In this document: positions 1 to 7,381 of the stretch, piece after piece
How positions within the stretch are numbered: the first letter of the stretch is position 1
Layout: the number at the start of each line of letters is the position of its first letter
Assembly: GCA_019090565.1 (NCBI GenBank)
Contig: JAHRVS010000051.1
Span: 1 to 18,122 of the forward strand
Origin: Gammaproteobacteria bacterium
GTDB taxonomy: Bacteria > Pseudomonadota > Gammaproteobacteria > Pseudomonadales > UBA3067
Length of the DNA stretch: 18,122 nucleotides
Direction: 5' to 3'
Program-made: the position numbers and the translations under genes
The notes under the pieces: generated by a model
Databases searched by the model: none
The model's input: only the letters and a program-made list of their open reading frames with translations
What the model was told of the DNA's origin: nothing

Positions 1-288
1 GTCTTAATTTGGTTGGCATGAATGCCAACAGTATCAGCGAGGCCGACTTACCTTTTAACCGCTCAATGCGGTCGTACGCTGCCCGTCCAGTCCACCAGCT
101 CAAAATAATCCTGACAGCCGTATGGGATACCTTCCGATAACCGTGTGTGGCCACTTCCATCGAAAATTTTCAAACTGGCTTGCTGACGAGGCTCATAGTT
201 AGTTGGCGAAGCATCTTTTTGATTTTGAATGTTTTTCTTATACTGCTTAATCAAACGCTTTTGTTCTACGCTCGGTTTGTTTTTTTCT
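1..288 (-). pseudogene. C-terminal remnant of a Y1 (REP-associated type) transposase
   Basis: This frame is open from just inside a stop at 288-290 down to stops at 63-65 and 48-50, and beyond them it still reads GIHANQIK to the window edge. The residues resemble the C-terminal tail of the long Y1/REP-associated tyrosine transposases (COG1943-type): an SVEQ-R segment, a linker with DASPTNYEPRQQ, then LSEGIPY...QDYFELVDWTG, which matches the family's 'GIPF..DYLELVDWTGR.IR' ending. The HUH and tyrosine catalytic part is absent: at 276-290 the similarity gives way to a methyltransferase gene. The copy is dead, because it lacks the N-terminal two-thirds or so and its tail carries two in-frame stops. 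It may continue to the left of the window. The assignment rests on remembered family patterns, not a search, and the exact subgroup is uncertain. Confidence 0.72.
12..29. repeat. Perfect 8-bp inverted repeat with 2-nt centre
   Basis: GTTGGCAT, then GA, then ATGCCAAC form a perfect hairpin-capable palindrome inside the decayed transposase tail. Y1 transposases of this group act on REP-like hairpins, so the position is suggestive. It also lies within former coding sequence and could be coincidental. No second copy was noticed in the window. Confidence 0.4.
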
Positions 289-656
289 ATCGAAAGAGCC
301 TTCTATAAATGGTAGTTTTTCAGCATCTGCTTCGATGATTGCAGGTTCAAAATTATAAAACGACAGATGTCTTTTTGTTCTTCTTATATTCTCTGGAGTT
401 ATGTCAATACCTGTGTATATTCCTCCACTTTTTAATATATTATAAGCATCAAAGCCAGCTCCACAGCCAACCTCAAGGACCTTTTTATCTCTGTATTTTT
501 CGAAACCAACAACTTTATTTAACCAAGGTATTTCATAATCACACCTAAGAGCATAAGCTTCTTTAAAGAATTCTAAAGTCATCGGCTTTGAACTCGATGA
601 CTTCGCACCAGCCGGGCTTGCCCCCATACTTTCTTTGTATTATTCTTAATATCCAT
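286..656 (-). pseudogene. Class I SAM-dependent methyltransferase, frameshifted and 3'-truncated
   Basis: This is the first half of a polysaccharide-cluster methyltransferase. The original start is best placed at the ATG at 654-656 (reading MDIKNNTKKVWG), with GGAGAG at 668-673 as ribosome binding site. After the G5 tract (C5 at 621-625 on the plus strand) the reading must move by one base to continue as ASPAGAKSSSSKP and then TLEFFKEAYALR. Joined, this gives the family's usual 'WG.SPAG...FF' start. The SAM-binding motif I (VLEVGCGAGFD), motif II-like TGIDITPENI and acidic DAEKLPF are all present. The similarity stops at GSFD (D codon 289-291), just before the expected '.V.S.GVLHH.P' segment, where a transposase remnant begins. 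Roughly half of a usual 240-270 residue protein is missing. The shorter open frame that starts at 627 ends at 247 with 13 unrelated residues. The protein is non-functional unless it is an independent domain, which is unlikely. Confidence 0.85.
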
Positions 657-783
657 TATCAAAAATGCTCTCCATTTATCATCATCTAAGCGACTCTGGA
701 AGAGTATCGCCGCAAGGGTGGGAAGTTCAATTATCTATCCTAATACAGCGGGTATCTCTGACATTTGGTCGTACACCGTTATA

Positions 784-2760
784 TTAGGGGCCAGTAATTA
801 TATCAGGGCTCCCATTCCCCAACATCTCGTCAATACGCCGACTAACAATAGAAACTTTTGATTTCACAAAGGAGTTCGTTAGATGCTGACTGTCTCTGAA
901 AACAACAGCTCCATCAGCGGTGGCCGCACGGCATATTTTTTCTGGGCAAACCAGATCATTTAAATTTAGCACAAATATATTTGAAAAATGACGAGCACTG
1001 CTAGATAAAAATCCACCAATCGCATCGACATGCTTTAATCTTCCCTTTGCAAGACACCTATTAGAATTAATTTTTCCTGACCTTGAAAGATGTCTTAAAA
1101 CACACCCGGGCCCATCAAACCCTAAAGTAGGAGTAGGAGGAATTACCAATACAAACCCCGCTGCACTACCAACCCTCTTAAAGATACGGGAAGAACCTTC
1201 TACCCACTGTTTCTCGTTGAATCCATAGGCCCCAGCACTGCCCATTACAACAATATCAGGCTTTAGTCTATCAAGCTCATCGAGTACAGAAGCCCGCCAC
1301 TCAGAGCACACAGTAAAAACTTTCCCTATAAACTGGTAAAAATAATCTTCATCTATCATTGGGCAGGAGGACTTAGTAATAACAACAACACGCCATTCAG
1401 GCTCTTTAAATATAGCTTGTACAACAGAAAACCATTGTATACCTATACTATCCCCAAGAAGCACAACCGTTTTTTCTGCTGTGGATGCCCCGAAAATACA
1501 AGGCTCTACCGCCGAATCTGAAACCCATGTATCACAGGAAAGCTTATACAGGGTAGGGACATCATTCCGCCAACTACTACTCACGTCATTCATGGAATGA
1601 GCCATGGTCAGCTGACGAAGACCAAAATTTGCAACGGCTATCATCCCGGCCATTATAACTAAGCTGATAAGCAGGCTTACTTTCGAATCAACCTCACTGA
1701 ATCGTCCTTTCCAAAAAGGAAGCTCGATGTATCGATAGCTAATTCCGGCCAATAAGAATATTAAAACAATCAATCCTGCAGTAGAAACAATCCCCCCACC
1801 GAGACCTAGAGAAAAACCAAGTATAAATATAGGCCAATGCCACAAATAAAGAGAATAGGAAACATTTCCTAACCATACGAAAACAGGGTGATCTAACAAA
1901 CTAAAGCTTCGATAGGAAGGCAAACTCGGTGACACTATAACTAAAAATGCTCCGAACGAAGGTAACAAGGCCCAAAACCCAGGATACTGAAGTCTTGGGT
2001 GCAGTACCAAAGCGCTCCCTACAACTAGAACCAACCCTGTTAAAGGAACGAGGGCACTGAGTTTGCGAAACGAACTGGGGACGTAGATGCCTTTCCTAAC
2101 GACGAAATACCCAATACCGCCGAGAGAGAACTGCCAAGCCCTTGAGAACATAGAATAGAAGGCAAAACGCGGATTTACAGACGTCCAAAAAGCGGACAGA
2201 CATAGACTAATAAAAAAAATCAAAATAAGAGAAATGAAGATAATGTATAGCCTGCCAGTAAATCGAAAAACAAACAGATTGCTGACCTTATAAAGAACAA
2301 ATAGCATCAATGGCCACACTAAATAGAATTGCTCTTCAACACCGAGCGACCAAGTGTGCAAAAATAAATCCTTACTGGAAAGTTCATCAAAATATTCAAT
2401 TTCAACAAGAAAGAAATAAATATTGCTTACCCATGAGAGAACATAGGGAGCCGACGCCAACTGCTTACCCATCTCATAATTAGACAAAACAAACAAAGAT
2501 GCCACCGATATCACAACAACCATAACTACCAAAGCGGGAAGTAGCCGCTTTAAACGATGGGAGTAAAATCGTGCTAGTGATATTCGTTGTGACAGAATAA
2601 GTTCTGAAATTAACATACCGGTAATCAAATAACCCGATAGTACAAAAAAGACATCTACACCAACAAAACCACCTTCCAAAATACCCAGTTCAGAATGCGC
2701 TATGATTACGAGTAGCACAGCAACCGCTCGCAAGCCCTGCAAATCACGTCTAAAAGTCAA
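784..2760 (-). CDS. AT3-SGNH fused O-acyltransferase (OafA/YrhL type)
   Basis: This 658-residue membrane protein O-acylates (usually O-acetylates) sugars of a surface glycan at the periplasmic side. Residues 1-380 form the multi-helix acyltransferase-3 domain, with the opening RDLQGLRAVAVL, His22, GGFVGVDVFFVLSGYLIT at 30-47 and LHTWSLGVEEQFYLVWP at 134-150. Residues about 395-658 form a periplasmic SGNH-hydrolase-like domain with GDS (Ser438) and DSQH (Asp623, His626) as the catalytic elements. In characterised relatives the AT3 part passes the acyl group across the membrane and the SGNH part places it on the glycan. The start is a TTG directly preceded by an in-frame TAA. The next ATG (codon 49) would remove the first helix and His22, so TTG is accepted despite a weak ribosome site. 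It follows the GT4 gene after 162 bp. The acceptor sugar cannot be read from the sequence. Confidence 0.93.
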   Translation of the reverse strand: MTFRRDLQGLRAVAVLLVIIAHSELGILEGGFVGVDVFFVLSGYLITGMLISELILSQRISLARFYSHRLKRLLPALVVMVVVISVASLFVLSNYEMGKQLASAPYVLSWVSNIYFFLVEIEYFDELSSKDLFLHTWSLGVEEQFYLVWPLMLFVLYKVSNLFVFRFTGRLYIIFISLILIFFISLCLSAFWTSVNPRFAFYSMFSRAWQFSLGGIGYFVVRKGIYVPSSFRKLSALVPLTGLVLVVGSALVLHPRLQYPGFWALLPSFGAFLVIVSPSLPSYRSFSLLDHPVFVWLGNVSYSLYLWHWPIFILGFSLGLGGGIVSTAGLIVLIFLLAGISYRYIELPFWKGRFSEVDSKVSLLISLVIMAGMIAVANFGLRQLTMAHSMNDVSSSWRNDVPTLYKLSCDTWVSDSAVEPCIFGASTAEKTVVLLGDSIGIQWFSVVQAIFKEPEWRVVVITKSSCPMIDEDYFYQFIGKVFTVCSEWRASVLDELDRLKPDIVVMGSAGAYGFNEKQWVEGSSRIFKRVGSAAGFVLVIPPTPTLGFDGPGCVLRHLSRSGKINSNRCLAKGRLKHVDAIGGFLSSSARHFSNIFVLNLNDLVCPEKICRAATADGAVVFRDSQHLTNSFVKSKVSIVSRRIDEMLGNGSPDIITGP

Positions 2761-2922
2761 TTAGTATTTACTCGCTAAAAATAAGAAATGTCATAAACAC
2801 CTACAACTAAACAACACATAGCCCTCACCTATCACCGAAACCTAATATATACATTACAAAAGATATTAAGACCGAGTTACACTCTAGCCTCACGCCGGAT
2901 AGTTAAGTTGTTTTCTACCTAT

Positions 2923-4113
2923 CTATAAAGTAGAGATCAGCTCAGAGTATGCCTTACCGATAACTTTCCAATCATACTTTTTAATGACATGCATTCTAGC
3001 CGCTCCAATTAGCTTTTCATTATCCAACTCCCCGCTCAAGGCCAACTCAATTGCATCGGCGAGATTTCTTGGGTCAGATGAATCGAAAAGTAACCCAGTA
3101 TGTTTGTGCTCAACAACATCTCTAATCGCTGGTAAGTCAGAAACAACAACCAAGCAGCCACAACCGATTGCCTCAATAGTAGTAAGCCCCAAACCTTCGG
3201 TATCCCCATCATCAGCAACACGAAATGGGAATACAGCCACCTCAGATTTTTGTAAATACCGTGCAACTCGATCATTTTCGACCGGGCCGGTAAATTCGAC
3301 TAAATCAGACAAATTAAGATTCACCGCCATTTCCTTATATAACGATGATTGTGCCCCGCCGCCAATAATGGTCAATAAAACTGGGTGATTCCTATCATTC
3401 AGTATAGAAAGAGCCTGAAGCAAAATATCAAGTCCCTTTTTTTCAACGAGCCTACCCACAAATACTAAGCCTTTCCTATTACCGTAAGTACTTGGTTTGA
3501 AAATATTTCTAAGATCGACACCCATGGAAATCACGGACACATCTGACGCGGGAATCAAAAGCTGTTTCACGCAAAATTCCTTCATATACTTACTGACCAC
3601 AGCAAATCTATCGCTTTTTGTAATCACATAGGTTTTTATCTTTTTGAATACAAAAGAATTAAGCGTAAAAAGATCAGCCCCGTGCGAGGTTAGCAATATC
3701 TTTGGCTTATCTCGCAAAAACATTTTTGCGATAACAGCAATTATACCTTGAGGAAAGACCCAGTGCGCATGAATTACCTCAATGGAGTTACGTCGGCACA
3801 CCGTTACCACACTAATAAGCTGCGCCAGAAGAAAAAATGGAATTAAAAAATATAACGCCTTATTCATTTTTAAGTTCGTCATAATTCCATCTACACCAGC
3901 TAGCAATTCATATTTTTTGAAAAAATATCTATAACGAATTACTTTCGTACGACTATTTGAAAGGTTACAACTTTTACTTCCAGCCAAAGATGGCGCTAAA
4001 ACAGTTACCTCATGAGAACCTTTCAACTCATCACATAGATACTCAATAAACCTAGGCTGCTTATCATCTTTCGATTGCGGATACGTAGAGGTCAACTGAA
4101 GCACTCGCGCCAT
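2923..4113 (-). CDS. Glycosyltransferase family 4 (GT-B fold)
   Basis: This 396-residue protein is a retaining GT-B glycosyltransferase predicted to add a sugar from a nucleotide donor to the lipid-linked repeat unit at the inner membrane. The N-terminal Rossmann half begins at once with VLQLTSTYPQSKD and holds HAHWVFPQG (115-123) and TSHGAD (142-147). The C-terminal half starts near 214 with GLVFVGRLVEKKGLDILLQAL and carries the donor-binding stretch EGLGLTTIEA (306-315), the family's E-x7-E type motif, followed by GCGCLVVVSDLPAIRDVV. A hydrophobic stretch at 86-104 may be a membrane-contact helix. The ATG at 4111-4113 fits the conserved beginning, though the upstream ribosome site is weak. 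It lies 117 bp after the 283-residue methyltransferase gene and 162 bp before the acyltransferase gene. Donor and acceptor are unknown. Confidence 0.93.
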   Translation of the reverse strand: MARVLQLTSTYPQSKDDKQPRFIEYLCDELKGSHEVTVLAPSLAGSKSCNLSNSRTKVIRYRYFFKKYELLAGVDGIMTNLKMNKALYFLIPFFLLAQLISVVTVCRRNSIEVIHAHWVFPQGIIAVIAKMFLRDKPKILLTSHGADLFTLNSFVFKKIKTYVITKSDRFAVVSKYMKEFCVKQLLIPASDVSVISMGVDLRNIFKPSTYGNRKGLVFVGRLVEKKGLDILLQALSILNDRNHPVLLTIIGGGAQSSLYKEMAVNLNLSDLVEFTGPVENDRVARYLQKSEVAVFPFRVADDGDTEGLGLTTIEAIGCGCLVVVSDLPAIRDVVEHKHTGLLFDSSDPRNLADAIELALSGELDNEKLIGAARMHVIKKYDWKVIGKAYSELISTL

Positions 4114-4230
4114 AGAAGTAGTACACCGTTCATTAGTTTATTTAAAATAAATATTAACTCTGTTTTCCACTCTTACTAAAACATCACCTTTATAGATAAA
4201 CAATGCTGAAAAAACGAAACCTGCCCACCC

Positions 4231-5082
4231 CTAAAAGTTACTTTTTACCACGACAGAGATACACTCTCTCGTATTTGGAAATAATGCCGTGGTGATATCA
4301 AAGATCACTTCGCTCATTGAAGAAGCCTTAATGTGCTTTATCATCTCCAAAAAACCGTTTGGCAACACCCTCGAATAATTATAAGTGTCGACATCTAAAA
4401 CGTGAAAATCGGATAATCGCATCAATGTCAGAAGTTCATCTTTAGCATACTCATGATGATGCCCAATAAAAGGGGTTTTTGATCGAAAAATATGCTCTAT
4501 AGGCACCAATGGCGATACACCAAAAAGCAATTTTTTACGATTTTCCCAATATGCTATATTGGGAACCTCAAATAACGCCACCCCACTAACTTTCAAAAGC
4601 TGCTTTATATTTTCCATAAACAGGGAAGGAGAATGAGGATAATGCTCTAATACCGCCATGCAGGTTAAAAAATCAATCTTTAATTTCGGAACCTTGTCTG
4701 CGCCAAAAGGATCATAGTCAATAACGGTAACGCCATGATTTTCCACATAACTAAACAGCGGATCGAATGCTGCACTGTAATATTCCAGTGACTCCGTCAT
4801 AAATACTTCGTACCCAAGACGGCTTAACACAATTGGAAATACCCCCCCAAACCCGCCTACATCACAAACAGTAGCATTTGACGGAAACTGCTCTTTTAAT
4901 TTCTGGTATGCGGCATAAAACCTCACTGAAGAAGATCGAAAGTAGGATGTAAAATCAAATAATTCTGGACTCCACCCGTGACAATGTTGTGCGACTTCTC
5001 GTTGCATTTCTGGGGACCAGCGTTGCGTGCACTCCTCGCATACTTCATCGTATATAATATAGAATTCTGAGGCATCAACCAT
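4231..5082 (-). CDS. Class I SAM-dependent methyltransferase (methyltransf_11/23 type)
   Basis: This 283-residue protein probably methylates a sugar or another group of the polysaccharide repeat, acting in the cytoplasm. The SAM-binding motif I is VCDVGGFGG (72-80), followed by LSRLGYEVFMTES (the acidic end of strand 2). The motif near 142 (MAVLEHYPHSP) is the usual 'vLEH..dP' segment, and ALFEVPNIAYWENR lies at 169-182. Ahead of the fold is an unusual stretch with C15-x2-C18 and H33-C34-H35, which could bind a metal but is unproven. The ATG at 5080-5082 sits behind an AT-rich leader with only a weak AGTGG-like ribosome site. It lies 66 bp after the preceding GT4 gene and in the same direction. 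It is not close to the 263-residue methyltransferase upstream, so the two probably act on different positions. Confidence 0.88.
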   Translation of the reverse strand: MVDASEFYIIYDEVCEECTQRWSPEMQREVAQHCHGWSPELFDFTSYFRSSSVRFYAAYQKLKEQFPSNATVCDVGGFGGVFPIVLSRLGYEVFMTESLEYYSAAFDPLFSYVENHGVTVIDYDPFGADKVPKLKIDFLTCMAVLEHYPHSPSLFMENIKQLLKVSGVALFEVPNIAYWENRKKLLFGVSPLVPIEHIFRSKTPFIGHHHEYAKDELLTLMRLSDFHVLDVDTYNYSRVLPNGFLEMIKHIKASSMSEVIFDITTALFPNTRECISVVVKSNF

Positions 5083-5148
5083 TATTTTTTACCACTTATA
5101 AACGGATTAACTTGCTTACTTTCTCTGAAAATATCAGGCCAAGCAGTT

Positions 5149-6165
5149 CTAAACGTTATTATCGCAAACCTTTTCAAACAAACATTGGTATTCACTCACC
5201 ATACGACTTAAAGTAAATTTTTTTTCCACTTGTCCCCTATTAACACCCCCCATTCGATGACACAAACGCTCATCGTCACTCAAGGCTCTAAAAGCATCCA
5301 CATATTGAGACAAGTTGCCAACTTCGCAAAGAAACCCTCCCTCTTTATCTTGGAAAAGTTCAGGAATAGACGAGCAGTTATTGGCAACAACCGGCAGGCC
5401 ACATGCCATAGCTTCGACAACCGCCAGCCCAAACCCTTCCCTCACTGACGGCATAAACAAAGCATCAACACTATTGTAGACTGCTGGCATTTCTTCATAA
5501 GGCACCCTACCTAGATAGGTTATTGCCTCCGCATCACTAAAACCATTTTCTCGAAGCACCTTACTATTTAACCCACCGGCACAAACAATCTCAAAGCCTG
5601 CCCCTAAAGTTTCAGCAAGTTTAGGAAGAACAGCAAACTGTTTTCTCAATGTCAAATTTCCAGAGAATAGAATTCTGAATATTTTTCGTTTACTAATATC
5701 ACTCTTCTTTATTTTCGGTGTAAATGCGGTTTCATCAATCCCGTTATAAATAACCGGGATGGGAGAGGCGTAGCTCATCTCACTACGAATAATGGCTGCA
5801 GTGTAATTGCTGACCGCTGTGACACAGCTTGCCATATCGAGCGATCGCCTAGTAAAGTAGGCTAAATCCGTTTGATAATGCAACCTCTGCAAGCGCGTTG
5901 AATAATTACGCATAAAATCGTCTAAGACAAAATTGTGAGCAGTAGCGATAAGAGGAACTCCGTCTCGCTTAAAAAAACAGGCATAGTCAAGCGGGGCATG
6001 CACTATAGATGCACGGTGGTTCTTCCCTAAATGAGAGAGGAGGTAAGGCATCAATGTGATCCAAGGGGAATATCCAACCGAAGTGTAATCGTTTAGATGC
6101 TTGGCGATCAAAGAATGTACAACGTGAGCCCCATTTCCAGTAGGGCTTAGGCTAAGCACTTTCAT
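5149..6165 (-). CDS. Glycosyltransferase family 4 (GT-B fold)
   Basis: This is a compact 338-residue GT4 enzyme. The N-terminal half has the glycine-rich start SPTGNGAHVVHSL, HAPLDY (56-61) and ATAHNF (74-79). The linker carries TAVSNYTA (116-123) and the typical VIYNGID (138-144). The C-terminal donor-binding half has ILFSGNLTLRKQ (165-176), YLGRVPYEEMPAVYNSVDALFMPS and the diagnostic REGFGLAVVEAMACGLPVV (242-260). The reading frame overlaps the preceding GT4 gene by 14 bp, with its ATG at 6163-6165 inside the upstream gene. This implies translational coupling, so the two transferases probably act in consecutive steps at matched levels. At 338 residues it is at the short end for the family but appears complete. 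The sugar added cannot be inferred. Confidence 0.94.
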   Translation of the reverse strand: MKVLSLSPTGNGAHVVHSLIAKHLNDYTSVGYSPWITLMPYLLSHLGKNHRASIVHAPLDYACFFKRDGVPLIATAHNFVLDDFMRNYSTRLQRLHYQTDLAYFTRRSLDMASCVTAVSNYTAAIIRSEMSYASPIPVIYNGIDETAFTPKIKKSDISKRKIFRILFSGNLTLRKQFAVLPKLAETLGAGFEIVCAGGLNSKVLRENGFSDAEAITYLGRVPYEEMPAVYNSVDALFMPSVREGFGLAVVEAMACGLPVVANNCSSIPELFQDKEGGFLCEVGNLSQYVDAFRALSDDERLCHRMGGVNRGQVEKKFTLSRMVSEYQCLFEKVCDNNV

Positions 6166-7381
6166 TTTTGATCCGTAATTCTTTTCTTAGAAGCCCAGCC
6201 AAACTCTTTGCCTGATTTTTTCGCTCAAATAACGCTTCATATTCCTCTTGCTTTAAGATCGACTTTTCAAGGTTATAAGTATTTTTCAGAATAGAAAAAA
6301 TGCTCGTTAGACCGGCAGCAATTTCTTTTGGGTTGTTTCCATTTGCGTAGGATGCGTACGCCGTATAAGACATGACCACATCCCGATTATCCCCAGGCGG
6401 GCATATACAAAGAATTGGCTTGCGGCTTGCGATATATTCAAATGTCTTTCCTGCAATCGCCTGAACCGGCTTTTCACTCTCTTCTTGATAAAGTAGTACA
6501 GTATCACTAGCGTCAACTATGTCTAGCGCAGTTTCGTGCGACACTTGAGGGACTAGCGATATTATACCCTCCAACCCATATCTCTCAATTTTTTCGACAA
6601 TATACCTAGGCTGGTCTCCAACAATCGTTAATTTAATTGGTAGCCCTGCATCAGCAACAATACGTAGCGCTTTCAACAAATTACTCGGGTTGCGTCCACC
6701 CACCCCGAACCGCCCCGTATATACAAGGTGCATTACCTGAAAGCCCTTCCCACCGAAATCGACGTTATTTCCACGCGCCACAAAGTCTCTTTGATCATAC
6801 CCATTCGGAAGGTAAAAAAACTTCGAAAATTGTTTCGGATAGAGCTTACGATATTCTCTTAGCATTGAAGGGGTATTCACAATAATACGAGTGGTTAGTT
6901 TAAATACTACGGCCTCAATACTCGGAAATACTGCTCTGTAGACTAACCTCTTTAAACGACTCCCCTCCTGATAAGGGTCCAAGGACCAGGCGTCACGAAA
7001 ATCCAGTACCACCGGCACACGACACAATATTCCGCTAATCGCCCCAATAACAGCTCCAGGAAACGGAGGACAGCTTACATATATTACGTCTATTCCCTGC
7101 TTTTTAACTAGCAATGGGATACTAGGAATCAAGCGAAGCGCCCAACCGTAGGGTGTCACTTGATAAGGCCATGAAAAAGGTGTGAGAGAAGTGTAGCGAA
7201 AAACAAATGGGTAACGCTCAACCTTTTTTAAAGAGCCAAGGCGTTTTATGCTGACTACAATTGGCCTCCAGCCAAAAAGGGGCAAATAATCCGCAAATTT
7301 CTCCGAACGTATACTTCCCCCAATATTTTCGCATGGAGGAAAGTCATAGGCTACGAATAGGGCTCTATTCACACAACACAC
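6152..7381 (-). CDS. Glycosyltransferase family 4 (WcaI/GT4_WbuB-like)
   Basis: This 409-residue GT-B glycosyltransferase begins with ALFVAYDFPPCENIGGSIR, the 'yPP..GG.....' opening typical of this subgroup. It also has LDFRDAWSLDPY (126-137), IIVNTPSM (166-173), LPNGYD (191-196), VYTGRFG (220-226) and the donor-site segment AGKTFEYIASRKPIL (310-324). The start is non-ATG: GTG at 7379-7381 gives a 17-bp overlap with the heparinase-family gene, while a second GTG at 7370-7372 would give 8 bp and still keep the fold complete. No strong ribosome site separates the two, and the frame is open upstream to 7420. The overlaps on both sides place it in a tight translational unit of lyase-fold protein, GT4 and GT4. 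The linkage it makes is unknown. Confidence 0.92.
   Translation of the reverse strand: MCCVNRALFVAYDFPPCENIGGSIRSEKFADYLPLFGWRPIVVSIKRLGSLKKVERYPFVFRYTSLTPFSWPYQVTPYGWALRLIPSIPLLVKKQGIDVIYVSCPPFPGAVIGAISGILCRVPVVLDFRDAWSLDPYQEGSRLKRLVYRAVFPSIEAVVFKLTTRIIVNTPSMLREYRKLYPKQFSKFFYLPNGYDQRDFVARGNNVDFGGKGFQVMHLVYTGRFGVGGRNPSNLLKALRIVADAGLPIKLTIVGDQPRYIVEKIERYGLEGIISLVPQVSHETALDIVDASDTVLLYQEESEKPVQAIAGKTFEYIASRKPILCICPPGDNRDVVMSYTAYASYANGNNPKEIAAGLTSIFSILKNTYNLEKSILKQEEYEALFERKNQAKSLAGLLRKELRIKNESA

Noticed and set aside
247..627. Methyltransferase as an intact 126-residue gene starting at 627
   Set aside because: It has the SAM motif but lacks the second half of the fold, ends in 13 unrelated residues, and its natural N-terminus lies upstream in another frame. 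It is therefore called a pseudogene.
2761..2922. Promoter before the acyltransferase gene (TATATT on the minus strand)
   Set aside because: A TATATT hexamer exists, but no reasonable -35 lies at 16-18 bp. AT-rich spacers give such matches freely.
2984..3388. Plus-strand 134-residue reading frame
   Set aside because: It is antisense to a clear GT4 gene with conserved motifs. There is no evidence of independent coding.
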